Made by a program: the position numbers and the translations under genes. DNA of 64,000 nt from Liolophura sinensis (taxonomy: Eukaryota; Mollusca; Polyplacophora; Chitonida; Chitonidae), in contig NC_088295.1 of the NCBI RefSeq assembly GCF_032854445.1, positions 25,903,385-25,967,384 on the forward strand. The letters are read 5' to 3'. The notes beneath the pieces were generated by a model, which saw only the letters and a program-made list of their open reading frames with translations, made no database searches and was not told the origin of the DNA. Shown one piece after another: positions 13,401 to 23,520 of the stretch (within the stretch, counting starts at the first letter, position 1; each line of letters begins with the position of its first letter).

Positions 13401-16400
13401 GGTCAGGGGGTTTTACTGACAGTTCCAGAATGTAATAAAGTTATGAGCAGTTAGTCTATGCGCCTACCACCAACAATTCATGTTTTCCTCAGTATTAACC
13501 ATAATGATTTTAGTACATGCACTTCACCACAGGTTGATTGTTTTATTATCGTTATTTTGTGATCAATGGGAATTTGGGAGAAAACTGTGTGGAGATTAGG
13601 CGCGACTACCCAGTACCTTTGAGCATGTGAAGGCTCATGTCAAATGTTCATTTATAAACTGCAGGCCTCTCTGTATACAAAGCTATAGCAGAATTTAGCA
13701 TACCGCGAATCAATACTTGCAAACAAGCAGAGGAGATGATGTCAAATTGCAATCAAAGCAACACCTACACATCGCTGCACAGGACTTACAATCACAGAAC
13801 TTGAAATTTCGACATGTCTACCCATCGATCCTGTGATTTTTGCTGTCGAAAGGCAAAACAATAATCTTTATCTGTTTCTGGCGACAAGTAAATCCGGTCT
13901 GGGTAAAACTTATATACAGGAAATTATAAAACATTTTGTTTATAAAGCCAATGATGGTGTTGTGCAAACTCTTAATCTGATAACCGCTCAAACAAATCCT
14001 GTCTCCTGATATGCCGTGGTCATGCTTTCAGACAGTGTTTGGAATTTAAAGGTTTGTAATAAAGCATCATCTGTCTTAGTACTTTCTTCAATTTCACTAA
14101 GGGGTATACTTAGAGATGTACATGTAGGTCTACTAGTCGCGAGACCTGCACACCTCACTGTCATTGACTTGACCCCATGTGGGGAGGAATAGCATCGAGC
14201 TACTGTGCCATGCAGGGTAATGAAATCGGGGGGGAGTTGGTAATAGCTCTCTTCTGTCATCTTGGCGCCAACTCAGATCGTGCGGAAGTAATTGACAGTA
14301 ACTCACGTGTTAAACTTTAGGTCATTTACCATACCTTTTTAAAAAACTGAAAAGGAGGAATAAAAAAATAAATAAAAAATTTCAAGAAACAGCTAAATAT
14401 ATGGATGCTAACAAAAGTTCTTACCTGCTCATTTACATATTTGATGAGTTTATCTAGATTCTTGTACCACATGTTGGCATTCCCATACTGGAAATCTGAT
14501 CCCATGGTCATGATCAGGTGATCTGTAGCATAGCTTTTGGCCTGACAAGGAAAACATCCATGTCAAAATTACAACTGAATGGATGACAAAGACAAATCTG
14601 TTGTATCGGCCAAAATCAGTCAAATAACAGAAAAATATGTACAGTTCCATGTACACAGCAAAAGATCCTTTGTTTTGCTCTTTTGTTTAAAATCTGCGAT
14701 GATTTTTCCATTTTATCATGAAATGATTGAAACAATGTGATTTATTGCATACTACAATTACATGATATAGCACATGGCCTACTTCTATTCGACTTGTCGA
14801 ATTTGATGGGTGGACTAAACAATGCTGCCATGTAAACGAAGCTTAAGCTACACAATACCTGCTGGCGGACTTCAAACAGGAATGCCTTTACCACTTCAGG
14901 GACATTGTAATCATGAAGCCGCTTGTCATCCTGAAAAAGGGGCAAAATCAGTATAAAGAGGATGGAAGAATCTTATAAAGTATATAGCTTAAAAACTGCA
15001 GAAAATAATATAAACGAGACTCAAACATGCCTAACGGTTTAAAATCTAACCAGATCATGGTAAATGTCAGTAAAATACACCAAACAGATTATATTGTAGT
15101 TTAACTCACCATAATTGGTTCATCATTACAGATCTCATCAAAACAAAAGCCTGGTGGAGGATTGTAGACATTAGGTAGAGCTCCTGTGAAGAGGTTAGCA
15201 GCTGAACCTAGGGGTCAGAGAGGAGAGAATGATCAAAATTGTCTAACTGCAGAATTCACATATTTGATGTAGATTTGATATCTTATCAAATGGCATTCAC
15301 AAAATAAGTGTTGCTAAGGATGGTTGTCTCCCTTTGGTGTCGTCCCGTCCCAGAGGGAATAGTCAGCCAATCCTAAGCCTGGAAATAAACAGCAGGGAAA
15401 GGACAATGTCCTGCACCAAATAGTATTTTGACAGAAGCCAACTGTTTGGTGCAGGACAAAACTGGCATGTAAACAACATTACAGCTTTTTCATAAAGTAT
15501 GTGTCTGGAAAATCAAATATGCCAGTTATGTTCTGTACCAGTCTGAAAATTGTTAACAGACATGCAATCCATTATCTATTGTGCATTTTTAAGCCTAATC
15601 TGATGGGATCTGTACTTTTCCAGTGGCTTGGCACATGATCTCACCGCATTTTATAAACATTTTATGTCCAGATATACTTTCATGAATGAAGAATGCTATA
15701 CACAAGAAGTAGGGGTCTGCCTAAAACACTGGAAAAGCACAGCACCCTGTAAATTGTGACTCAGACCCAGTACATAAGACAACTCTCACTCTTTAAGTCT
15801 TCATTAAACACATAGTATGGAATGTACAATGTTCTTTCCAAGGTTTACGTACCTTCAAACAAAGTATCACCAAAATGAAAACCTTCATGATGGAACTGGG
15901 CAAGAAGAAGTTTCTGAATTACCTAGATTAGCACTTCCCTTCCACACCATCTCCATGGTTTTAGAACTTTCCCTGGTAGCCTTATCCTGGTAGTCCAGCC
16001 TCCCAAAGAACAAACCATCAAATCCCATCTGTAAAATAACATAACAAAATAAAAAAAAATAAATAAATAAAAAAATTAGCAGCTATCAAACTGGTGTATT
16101 CCTACTGAAATCTAATGAAACTTACACAAGAATCAGTTACCATAAGACATCTTGCTGGAATTATTTATTTTACAATTGTTTTATTTTCCATTTAATTTTA
16201 TTTTATCTACATGTACATGTATGTTACATGTAATATTTGCTGACTTTAGTAAACATTAATATTTATCTCTGATTATGTTTATAATAAATACGATGAGAAA
16301 GCTCTGAATATTACTTCCAAAGTTAGTCCCACAAAATATTTTCTTCTCTTTTAAGTTTTTCACCTGAGCAAAGAGAGAGGCTTGTTCCCTGGAGTGACCA

Positions 16401-19400
16401 AAAGGGTCAATCTGCCAGGCCACCCTGGGTCGGGCACACTCCCCAAACGTCTCCTGTAGGAAGCGGAAGCCCAGGGTGTGCTGGTCAATGATGGCGTTGT
16501 AATGAGTGGAGGCTTCATCATTCATGCACCAGCCCCCTAATATAAACTCCAGCTGACCTGCCAGGGGCAGAGAGAAAAGACAGTTAAAATTACAGTGCAA
16601 CATAGACCCTGTTGCCTGGGCGGAGGAAACAAGTCAATGACTGATGGAAACCACCTCAATTCATCATGTACCTGACAAACTTCCTGGTGTAAACCTACAG
16701 TTTAATGAAACTAATTTTAGATCCTACATAAAACAACAGTTAACCAATAGTTAGAACGGCAGAAGTTCTGAATCAACTCCCTCCTCCCACTAATAACCCC
16801 CACCCAAACACCACCCACCTCCTTCTTACCTTTGTTGACTAGTCCTTTGATAAGATGTCTGCGGCTGTCATGCTGCTGATCCCACCAGCGTTTGAAGAAG
16901 GCAACTTCCACATAGATAAAGCGCTTGTTAGGATCGTCTTGTAACTGAGGGATGACAGAGTCCAGTATGTACTGTACACCGGCTCGTTGAATCTCATTAT
17001 GATCTGTCAAACAAGAGAAAAAAAAACAATTCATAAGTGTTTTGTTATATCTCTACTTGCAGTAAAACTTTTATAACGCTATAAATAATATATAATAGAT
17101 ATAAAAGTATATCTAACCTTCATGTTCAATTTCAAACAAGCAGAGTCATCACAGGAATAAAGTCCAAAACCAAATATCTGTCTTAAACATATGATCTCAG
17201 GTTCAAATTTATTTTGACTTTGAGCATACTTGCATGTCACATGTCAAAATATTTACAAATGATCCTAGTTCTACATCTAGTTTTAATCTTTAATGAAGAT
17301 GATGATACCGACAATAACTGTATTTTTGTATAAAAATATACTGAATTTAATCATATGTACTACTGAAAATGTTGAAGAGTTACACAATTAACTTAGCTCA
17401 ACTGTGAATACTGAAATGTGCTACTAATATTGCTGATGTGTAGGGGTTTACAACATCACATCAGTGGTTAATTTGTCTATGAAAAATCATAATCTTATTT
17501 ATGTGGGTTTCAAAAGAGTTGCCTTCTGATTCTTAACACCCCATACAATGAAAGGGCATGCAGGAAACACAAGTCTCAATGACTTGTGAACTAACCAGCT
17601 AATCCCAGCCCCCCACTACAGGGACAGTAATTGGAGAACATGTCACAGCTTATTTGTAACCTGTACATAAACCTGTACAATACTGATGTTCTGGCAAGGT
17701 CAAAGAGGTTATAAGCTATGTAAGCTTAGAGGAGACCCATGCTTATCAGTTTCCACTTCCACACACCTACATAGCTGACATGTACCCCATCCACAGTACT
17801 AGTACACTCTATACATATATGCAAACTGTTTTTACAGTATATATGACGATTTGATGTTCAGCACCCAATAGTGGGAATTTCAGACTAAATATCTCACTAT
17901 GCTGTTTAATTAGGATCAGATCGAAAAATCCTGAGACTTTAGAAATCTATGCAAAATGTGGGTTGCAAAATTTTCTTACAATACAAATCCAGAGTTAACT
18001 GAGACTCAGCTTTATTTTTTATTCAACTGGATTAAAAATTTTACAGTTCTTTCTTTACAGTTCTTACAGTTGAAATTGAAAAAGAAATAAAACCCTCATC
18101 TTTCCTGCAGTCAACAGACACAATGTTTTTAGACGTCAATTTGGTGAATGACTTGCTTAAGAACACAGAAGGATGTACCCTGTTATTTCAGCCCTCTCAA
18201 TTCAAAATTATGCCTCAGGCAAAATAATAATTCTTTGGCAAAAATAAACTTACCTTGGCAATAATATTTAAGATAAATACAAACACCTAAATTCACCGTT
18301 AACTGTCGGCTAGTACTGGTTTCCTTGGAGCTTTTGCTGTGTGTCGTCCATGACCCTTGGACGGCTTGGCGATGAATTGACGATTTGGACATATGGTCAA
18401 TCACATTACATTTCTTGATAATGTGGGTACCTCGAACCAAATTGTCAGAAATTTGAGAAACAAAACCACTGTTTCCTGAATTCAGTGAAAAGTTCTTAGA
18501 GTAAAAGTCTCAGCAAATTTTGCACACTATTGAAAGGACAGAACCACCGTTGGCCAATTCACATTCAATACAATCAATCCCCCATCTATCCACAGTCTTT
18601 TTCTTCACCATTGCGTCCAAAACTACCAATACTGACAGCCAATTGTCGATTGCCGAGGTGAATTGACCTTAATTAAACTTAAAAGTGTAAAAGATGGGTT
18701 GTGAATGCACAGTAGATTAAACATTATTTTATGTTCATGATAAATACCTCCATAAAAATACTGATCCACCGTCTTTAGCCAGCCAACGTCATCGTGGGTG
18801 TGAGAAACCAGATGTACATTGATCATCCCATCCTTCACTGGATTGCAGCTCTGAATCAAGAGGAGACAACAATGTATGTCATCATGTCCTACACTGTTAA
18901 GTATCTACTGACAGTTAAGATACTTATTAGGACAAAACAAGTAGGCCTTATCATCTTGGCTGTATATGAAGTTGATACACTGAGAATGTTAGCAGCAAAC
19001 TATGAAGAGGGTTCACATCAAAATTCACTTAAAATTGATAAAAGAGACAGAGCTCTTGCTTTTTAAACAAAGTATTAAACTTTAATTACTGGTATTTCAA
19101 TTTTAAGTAAATTGTCTAAGCTAACATATTTACAACAATTAACCAACAGATTAATTCAGCTTAACGTCGGTAGCTTAGCACAAACAACAGCTGCTAAAAC
19201 AGAGCGACCTGCTCTCAGATAACCTGTTTAGGAGTAACACCCCTTACATTATTATGTTTTCATTTAACGTGTATATTCTTGATACTTACTTCGTAGCCAC
19301 ATTTAGAAGCGATTTCTTCCTGTTTTTGTTCCAGTCTGTAAGAGAGACCCTGCTCAAATTCAAACACTAATGATTTTGAACATACTTCAGCGATTAAGAC

Positions 19401-19439
19401 CAATAGTAAATACCCCGATGTCTTAATCCTCCCCATCAT
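2392..19439 (-). CDS. MAN2B1: Lysosomal alpha-mannosidase (GH38), 26 coding exons, complete
   Basis: Hydrolyses terminal alpha-linked mannose from N-glycan oligosaccharides in the lysosome. The spliced product begins with a signal peptide (hydrophobic run [11 protein letters not shown]) and then follows the animal MAN2B1 protein end to end. Exon 2 carries the zinc-binding HTHDDVGW motif, exon 4 carries [12 protein letters not shown] with the catalytic nucleophile Asp, and exon 11 carries QHHDAVS with the second zinc-ligand His. The C-terminal beta domains run to a last exon ending in [12 protein letters not shown]. All 26 junctions are GT-AG with matching phases except after exon 23. Summed exon length is 3,056 bases, one short of a multiple of three; adding one base gives 1,018 residues, close to human (1,011, from memory). 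Exon 23 holds an in-frame TGA explained by that missing base. Gene identity is certain; whether this copy is functional depends on the exon 23 lesion. Confidence 0.96.
2760..2868 (-). CDS. MAN2B1: MAN2B1 exon 25
   Basis: Encodes [20 protein letters not shown] and [10 protein letters not shown], matching [20 protein letters not shown]. Donor ACAG|GTCAGT (phase 1). Read-through would give GQ-stop, but splicing to exon 26 restores the expected C-terminus. Confidence 0.93.
3738..3887 (-). CDS. MAN2B1: MAN2B1 exon 24
   Basis: 50 codons, phase 0. Encodes [20 protein letters not shown] and [14 protein letters not shown], matching [20 protein letters not shown] and LLRLEHQF. Acceptor TATTTTCAG, donor ATGAAG|GTGAGG. 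Confidence 0.95.
4662..4806 (-). CDS. MAN2B1: MAN2B1 exon 23, frame-disrupted by an apparent 1-base deletion
   Basis: Acceptor TTTGTGTCAG at 4807-4808; consensus donor ACATTG|GTAAGT. Begins [18 protein letters not shown], matching RHLVLLDTA. After SFVASP the frame meets TGA; shifting by one base continues [13 protein letters not shown]. Restoring one base makes the exon end in phase 0, as exon 24 requires, and makes the distance from MAP to WSG equal to the human spacing (26 residues). The run CCCC just before ATG is the likely site. A weak alternative donor, TTT|GTGGCT, would also leave phase 0 but drops about 17 residues. The exon 5' end lies inside a 97-bp tandem array. Confidence 0.88.
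4745..5230. repeat. 97-bp minisatellite containing the exon 23 splice acceptor
   Basis: Five head-to-tail units. The common TGTAAGG sits near 4759, 4862, 4959, 5056 and 5155, so the period is about 97-99 bases. The leftmost unit is the genuine 5' part of MAN2B1 exon 23. On the minus strand each unit repeats the acceptor TTTTGTGTCAG and the first roughly 40 bases of the exon ([12 protein letters not shown]), then diverges. The array lies in intron 22 immediately upstream of exon 23. Confidence 0.93.
5516..5606 (-). CDS. MAN2B1: MAN2B1 exon 22
   Basis: Encodes [20 protein letters not shown] then [10 protein letters not shown], matching VHRRLLKDDGRGVSEPL. Acceptor GTTTTAG, donor AGAG|GTAAAA (phase 1), leading into G-KHYLLLET of exon 23. 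Confidence 0.94.
5882..5968 (-). CDS. MAN2B1: MAN2B1 exon 21
   Basis: 29 codons, phase 0. Encodes [20 protein letters not shown], the most conserved C-terminal block of the family. Donor ATCATG|GTATAC is non-consensus beyond GTA. Confidence 0.94.
6341..6428 (-). CDS. MAN2B1: MAN2B1 exon 20
   Basis: Encodes [20 protein letters not shown] and [10 protein letters not shown], nearly invariant in the family. Acceptor CTACTCAG, donor ATTAAG|GTATGT (phase 0). Confidence 0.95.
6729..6830 (-). CDS. MAN2B1: MAN2B1 exon 19
   Basis: Encodes [15 protein letters not shown] and [15 protein letters not shown], matching KEVISRFDTPL...FYTDSNGREILER. Acceptor CATTTCAG, donor AGGAA|GTGAGT (phase 2). Confidence 0.95.
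6918..7037 (+). repeat. SINE (family A) 3' portion
   Basis: CATAATGCTGG, TATAAGTGAAGCATTCTTGAG and ACACCAATCAAACAAATAAAT mark the SINE 3' end in plus orientation inside MAN2B1 intron 18. 5' truncated. Confidence 0.82.
7234..7352 (-). CDS. MAN2B1: MAN2B1 exon 18
   Basis: Encodes [20 protein letters not shown] and [12 protein letters not shown], matching LELEWSVGPIPVGD. Acceptor GTGATAG, donor GTGCA|GTGAGT (phase 2). Confidence 0.93.
7969..8356. mobile_element. TTAA-flanked inverted-repeat element (piggyBac-like MITE)
   Basis: Both ends carry TTAA followed by AGGAGAAGAAAA and then TTTAA/CTTAA (7969-7990 and 8335-8356, one mismatch over 22 bases). TTAA is the target duplication of piggyBac-type transposons. 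About 388 bases with no transposase; non-autonomous. Lies in MAN2B1 intron 17. Confidence 0.82.
8505..8653 (-). repeat. SINE (family A), 5'-truncated, with target-site duplication
   Basis: TTTATTTGATTGGTGATTTA opens the 3' tail and the body is close to consensus, but the tRNA head is missing. Flanks 8491-8504 and 8654-8667 are CTAGRTGTATTATA (13/14 identical), a target-site duplication showing this was inserted already 5'-truncated. MAN2B1 intron 17. Confidence 0.92.
8841..9065 (-). CDS. MAN2B1: MAN2B1 exon 17
   Basis: 75 codons, phase 0. Encodes [19 protein letters not shown] and [14 protein letters not shown], matching QASGAYIFRPNQQ. Acceptor GCTTTCAG, donor GTGAAG|GTCAGT. Confidence 0.93.
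9387..9451 (-). CDS. MAN2B1: MAN2B1 exon 16
   Basis: A 65-base exon, [20 protein letters not shown] then NE. The Pro/Glu-rich linker leads into the conserved (I)ENEHI segment of the next exon. Donor GAG|GTATGT, ends phase 0. Confidence 0.86.
9947..10076 (-). CDS. MAN2B1: MAN2B1 exon 15
   Basis: Encodes [20 protein letters not shown] then FFVQITK, matching LLFSASLPALGFSTYSV. Acceptor TTGTAG, donor AAAAA|GTAAGT (phase 1). Confidence 0.9.
10354..10402. repeat. (TA)n microsatellite
   Basis: About 24 uninterrupted TA units in MAN2B1 intron 14. Confidence 0.98.
10599..10715 (-). CDS. MAN2B1: MAN2B1 exon 14
   Basis: 39 codons, phase 0. Encodes [20 protein letters not shown], the VIVYNPLGRKVNWMVRLPV block of vertebrates. 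Acceptor TGTTTCAG, donor ACTCAG|GTAACG. Confidence 0.93.
10866..10985 (-). CDS. MAN2B1: MAN2B1 exon 13
   Basis: 40 codons, phase 0. Encodes [16 protein letters not shown] and [17 protein letters not shown], with N-glycosylation sequons NTS, NIS and NVT as expected for a lysosomal enzyme. Acceptor TTTTCAG, donor AAATG|GTAGGA. Confidence 0.88.
11198..11267 (-). CDS. MAN2B1: MAN2B1 exon 12
   Basis: Completes the SGT of HHDAVSGT and encodes [20 protein letters not shown], then ECQ. Acceptor TTACCAG, donor GCCAG|GTAAGT (phase 0). Confidence 0.92.
11612..11651 (-). CDS. MAN2B1: MAN2B1 exon 11 (zinc-ligand His)
   Basis: A 40-base micro-exon encoding [14 protein letters not shown]. The HHDAVSGT motif supplies the C-terminal zinc-ligand histidine of GH38. 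Acceptor TCCAACAG, donor GTGTC|GTAAGT (phase 2). Confidence 0.94.
11946..12018 (-). CDS. MAN2B1: MAN2B1 exon 10
   Basis: Encodes [18 protein letters not shown], matching the QVCNQLEAL region. Acceptor GTTGTAG, donor CTCA|GTGAGT (phase 1). Confidence 0.88.
12966..13172 (-). CDS. MAN2B1: MAN2B1 exon 9
   Basis: 69 codons, phase 0 at both ends. Encodes [35 protein letters not shown] and NNFLQ. Acceptor GATTCAG, donor TTACAG|GTATGT. The preceding intron contains the inverted-repeat element at 13295-14329. Confidence 0.95.
13295..14329. mobile_element. Candidate DNA transposon remnant with 18-bp terminal inverted repeats
   Basis: GTAAATGACCTAAAGTTT at 13295-13312 is matched exactly in inverted orientation at 14312-14329. 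The roughly 1 kb between has higher CpG content than the surrounding intron and no transposase reading frame. It lies wholly within MAN2B1 intron 8. The same terminal phrase occurs alone near 4315 and in related form near 33600 and 48500. Target duplication is unclear. Confidence 0.6.
14425..14541 (-). CDS. MAN2B1: MAN2B1 exon 8
   Basis: Encodes [20 protein letters not shown], nearly identical to vertebrate MAN2B1. 39 codons, phase 0 at both ends, donor GAGCAG|GTAAGA. Confidence 0.96.
14859..14930 (-). CDS. MAN2B1: MAN2B1 exon 7
   Basis: A 24-codon exon ([19 protein letters not shown], then EVRQQ) with phase 0 at both ends and donor CAG|GTATTG. The position matches the NAKELVDYFLN region of vertebrate homologues. 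Confidence 0.9.
15110..15207 (-). CDS. MAN2B1: MAN2B1 exon 6
   Basis: Encodes [20 protein letters not shown], corresponding to the conserved LFTGVLPNGYNPP segment. Acceptor ACCCCTAG, donor TTATG|GTGAGT, ends phase 0. Confidence 0.94.
15923..16028 (-). CDS. MAN2B1: MAN2B1 exon 5
   Basis: Encodes [16 protein letters not shown], then METVW-like text ([11 protein letters not shown]). Acceptor TTTTACAG, donor CTAG|GTAATT, ends phase 1. Confidence 0.94.
16364..16557 (-). CDS. MAN2B1: MAN2B1 exon 4 (catalytic nucleophile)
   Basis: Encodes [16 protein letters not shown] and [16 protein letters not shown]. The Asp in QIDPFGHS is the GH38 catalytic nucleophile. Acceptor CCTGGCAG, donor CTCAG|GTGAAA, ends phase 0. 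Confidence 0.96.
16830..17003 (-). CDS. MAN2B1: MAN2B1 exon 3
   Basis: Encodes [17 protein letters not shown] and then [17 protein letters not shown], both diagnostic of the family. Donor is AAAG|GTAAGA (phase 1). Intron 2 upstream is 1.7 kb. Confidence 0.95.
18748..18850 (-). CDS. MAN2B1: MAN2B1 exon 2 (zinc-binding HTHDDVGW motif)
   Basis: Acceptor GATTCAG|AGC. Encodes [17 protein letters not shown] followed by [17 protein letters not shown]. The His and Asp of HTHDD are active-site zinc ligands in GH38 enzymes. Ends in phase 1 at GGAG|GTATTT. Confidence 0.95.
19290..19439 (-). CDS. MAN2B1: MAN2B1 exon 1 (start codon, signal peptide)
   Basis: Two adjacent ATGs occur at 19439 and 19436; the first is taken as the start. 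The 50 residues include a hydrophobic signal segment and end SKCGYE before donor GAA|GTAAGT (phase 0), matching the conserved GYE-C-P/N-P segment of the family. Confidence 0.9.
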
Positions 19440-19860
19440 AATCTTCAGATATATGCTCTGCTCTCCATTCCCTGTTAAAACGCAACAACACAACTCGCCA
19501 CAACACGCAAGTCACATGAGGGGACTAACCAGTGTTTCAAATATTTTAGGCGCAGAAAAGGGACAAGCAAAACAAGAAAAGAAAATGAATATCTTCCCAA
19601 CGGCGTTTTATATCTGATATATTTTGATAAGAAGTGGTCTAGTTGTGCGTCTCTTAACTTTAATGTGATACATTGTGTACGGGTCAAAAATAATGCCTTC
19701 TCCCTACTAGTCGTTGTACGGTCACGCGCTCGATTACGTAATATGTTTACTTCCGTGTAAATGGAAACTCTATTAAGCCAGCTACGGTACAAGCTGTTAC
19801 GACGGGCTGACGTTGACTGAACACAGAAACATTTGACTGTCACAAACGCACATTACTTTC
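19440..19860 (-). promoter_or_regulatory. Likely MAN2B1 5' UTR/promoter region
   Basis: The interval directly upstream of the MAN2B1 start has more CpG than its surroundings (for example CACGCGCTCGATTACG near 19723). No TATA box can be called with confidence. Inference from position and composition only. Confidence 0.35.
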
Positions 19861-21540
19861 CCCAAAAAAAACGTACAATGACAAAGTCACTTAATTTGGA
19901 TATCGACATAGGGGCTTAAGTCCTCTGCCTACAACCGTAACAGAACTAGGGGCCTACCGTAGTCAGTTTCGTTTTATGGAAATTTACAGTTTCTTTTATT
20001 TATGTACTTGTTTATTTGATAAATGTTTTGCCTGGTCCTCAAACAAAGCCGTCTGAACCAAGAGGAAACAACCATCCAGCACCCGTTTGTAACATTGTTA
20101 CCGCTCGGCAAGCCGTCCGATCAGCGGCCCTGAGGAGCTTCATTTGAACACATTGGCTTTTGATCAAGTGAATTTCCTAAAGCTTGTCGAATTTGGTCCA
20201 TACTGTAAATAAATAAACTGAATAAATAAACAAGAGTCCAAGAGATTTTTCGACTGTGCATGTAGGCCTACATAGGCCTACCGTATCTTTCCAGTAGGTC
20301 TTTATTGGAAATCATAAACACCAATCAAATAAATAAATAAATATTGGAGATCATAGGCCTATGTCTGTTATAAGGCTTTTGATCTCAAGGTGAGAAAGTC
20401 GCATGTTAACTAAAGAATTGCCTCTAGCTCGTCGAATTTGGTCAGTCAAGCTCCATGTGGGCAAAAAGATAAATAAAGTCCAATAGTTCCTATATATATA
20501 TAGGTCTACATTGAAAAGCATGTCAATATCTATATGTCTTGTGAAATTTAAACATTCTTAAATACAACAGATATACAACAATGCATCTTATAAAATAATA
20601 CGAATATCAAATAAGGCCGTGGAAATCTGTGTACAGAGAGAATAAAAAGATGAAAAACAACATAGATATGTAGGCCGGCCCAGATGGTATCAGGAGTGTT
20701 GTCAAGTACACTGGAGATTATATATGTCTGATTTCTTCTGTCTCAGTCTCCTTCTGCAATAAACTTTTATTACACACGGAGAGGAATGCCCAACAAATAA
20801 CAGCGAAAACTGAAGATCGTTGTTTTGGTATCATAAAAGTGCTTTCCACACATCAGAAATTATAATCATTTGAAACACAGCTTGGAGGTAAGACCAAAAC
20901 TCGGTATGTAAATTTGATAAAAAGAAAATCTGCCTTATCCAACCACATAAGAGAAAACACAGATCACCATACATATAGGCCTACGATGGGAGACTACTCA
21001 GATTAGCAACCAATTTACCAGACCTGAGGAAAAAGAAACTCCAGGAAGACGAACGAATCAAAATACTCAACCCCAAGATGAATTAAAGACCTACCGTGGC
21101 TGTTACTTATCAAATGCTTATTACCAGCTATAAATATCTCTACAAGCAGACATTAACAATGGCAGGAGATAACATCACCCCCCCCCCCCCCTCCCATCCA
21201 CTCTGTTCTAGTACTTCATGTTGTAGGACTGTTGAATAGTAGCATAACCACCCCTCCCCCATGCACCCCCAACTGTTCTGCCCAATCTTCACACACTGAA
21301 AGTTCACACCTTGCGGGTGTTAATTCCTTTGTATAATACTTATTTTTTGTTTGGAGTATTATTTATTGTTAATGACCTTTGCTAATTGTTTGTGAAGTCC
21401 ATCAATTAAATCATCTGTGATATTGGCTTGATAACCGCCTAAGGACAGACATTGCAACGTGCACTTTGGCCGATTTCCCGCCTTACAACATATGTGTCCA
21501 GGTCTGCCTGCAGTGTTCCTAACAATCAAGCCATGCGGAC
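19861..21540. other. Intergenic repeat-rich DNA
   Basis: No gene seen. A CGTCGAATTTGGTC-like phrase occurs twice (near 20186 and 20429), suggesting two decayed copies of one repeat. A SINE tail (ACACCAATCAAATAAATAAA) lies at 20309-20342. A C14 tract lies at 21178-21191. Confidence 0.6.
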
Positions 21541-21840
21541 ATCTTCGATGGCCTAATGGTTAGAGCATTCGCCTTGAAGTAAGGAAACCTGGGATCAAAA
21601 CCAACCGGATCCAGGCATACCAAAGAATTTAAAAATGGTACTTTTTTGCGGCCTCGCTTGGCACTTAGCACTGAAGAGGTTAGAGCAAAGAAACGGGAGA
21701 GGTTGGCCCAGTACCAGTAGAATGTGACTATGTAGGGTGTAGGGCCTAAGTGTGGTGTCATCAGCAGGATACTTCAGTTGAGGCAGCACTTTGGCGGTAA
21801 GGACTTTCATGACGATAAACCCTTAGCATACATACATGCA
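21541..21840 (+). repeat. tRNA-derived SINE, second type
   Basis: The head GATGGCCTAATGGTTAGAGC resembles a tRNA A box, and CCTGGGATCAAAACC a decayed B box. The body contains GGTTAGAGCAAAGAAAC and GATACTTCAGTTGAGGCAGC. It differs from family A; no functional tRNA fold is expected because the arms are decayed. Confidence 0.7.
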
Positions 21841-22062
21841 AGTGTGTTTTGTGAGAAAACAACGCTTTAAACCTATATTCACAGGCATCATTTACTTTTA
21901 AATTGATGAATGTAGGTCAACTACATTAATAGAGCACATTAACTCAAAATTATAATGACCAATGCAGTCAATGCATGATTCAGTAACTTTTCTTGTGTAT
22001 GACAGAAAGTGTGCAGGTGATTGGTATAAAAATATTTTGCTTGAAAATCTTTTACCGTGCCT

Positions 22063-22335
22063 GAGGCCTACGTGACTCCGTTGGTTAGCGCGCTACTGCA
22101 GCATAATGACCCAGAAGCCTCTCACCAATGCGATGACTTTGTTCAAGTCCAGTTCATGCTTGCTTCCTCTCTGCCCGTATGTGAGAAGGTCTGACAGTAA
22201 CCTGCGGATGGTCGTGGGTTTCCACTGGGCTATGCCTGGTTTTCTCCCACCATAATGCTGGCCGCCGTCGTATAAATGAAATGTTCTTGAGTATGGCATA
22301 AAACACCAAGAATCATATAAATAAATAAATAAATT
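22063..22335 (+). repeat. Full-length SINE (family A)
   Basis: Complete element: tRNA-like head (GTTGGTTAGCGCGCTA A box; GTTCAAGTCCAG B box), conserved body with GGATGGTCGTGGGTTTCC and CATAATGCTGGCCGCC, then ATAAAACACCAAGAATCATA and an (AATA)n tail. This copy best shows the structure of the family. Confidence 0.93.
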
Positions 22336-23250
22336 TTACTGTGCCTAATCGTGCCTTAAATGCTGCACTATACACTCGTACTGACCAAAAGTCTCTGTAG
22401 AAGTTACTTCAAGCAAACAACCCTTAGCTAGGGTTGAACCAATATTTATAGCACCACAGGCAATAGTAAACATACCGAGGATAAATTCTCCCAATTGTCC
22501 ATGGTGTCATTTATACAATCACAGCCAAGATTGATATTGAAGATAAAATCCCGATCAGGCATTGGTAGGTAATCAATATAGAGACACCATCACCGGTAAG
22601 GCCAGGCTTTTGTACAAGCTCTCAGTAGCAATCATTTTGGACGTTCATATATCCTGTTTAGAGATGATCATCATAAAACTTTCTCTCTTTTGAAAGTGAA
22701 AGTGTTTAAACACTCATGACATCCAGATATGCATGTAAATGAAATTTAGAGTATAGGCCTACGCACAGGGTATATGAGAGTGGACAATTGTCTAATGGAA
22801 GACTGAGCTGCATTTCGACAAGGAAGCTAATCTTTAAAGCTTTCCGTTTCCTTCAATCCCTTTCACAATGTGGGAGACAGAAAAGATTTAAGATGGTAGC
22901 CTTCATGGACCTCCATTAACAGTGTCTTCCTATGTCTAATTATACACGTCAGTCCAAGACGAAATGTGAATCCATCAAGCCTTGGCAAATGGCTTGATGA
23001 CGTGGGGTAGAAAAAGACTAGGGCACACAGCTTATCTCAAAATGCTTCACCATGTCACATGATATCCAATCTAAGTAAACCCTGACATGCGGCGAATCTA
23101 TCCTCCATTAGCACTTGCCTTACTAAGACTGCATTTTGTCCACACATAAAAATATCCTAAAAGCAGTTTGAAGGCAGTTCCTGTTGTTGGCTTGGCCATA
23201 GTTTAGGCAAGGTCATGTTTTGGTGAGTTATAGGGTATCTCACAAAACTA

Positions 23251-23312
23251 TTTTTATTTGATTGTTCTTCAAGCAATGCCATACTCAAGAGTATTTCATT
23301 AACAAAATTGGG
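23251..23312 (-). repeat. SINE (family A) degraded 3' end
   Basis: TTTTATTTGATTGTTCTTCAAG then CCATACTCAAGAGTATTTCA; only the 3' end is recognisable. Confidence 0.65.
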
Positions 23313-23520
23313 GCCACCAACATTTAACAACTTACACGCAAATTTTACCAGTCAAATAAATGGATATCATGGTGGTGGAAGTCCAGGAGTCTGCAGTGAA
23401 CTTCATCCATCACACAACACAGTCAATCATTCACCTCAAGGAAGGCCCGGATAACAATGGAATTTAGATGAACATGTGTAGACCTGACTGCCATCATACA
23501 AGTGAAATACAATCATGTAA

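Noticed and set aside
19475..19843. 122-codon minus-strand open frame just upstream of MAN2B1
   Set aside because: No homology and poor composition; likely promoter or 5' UTR sequence.
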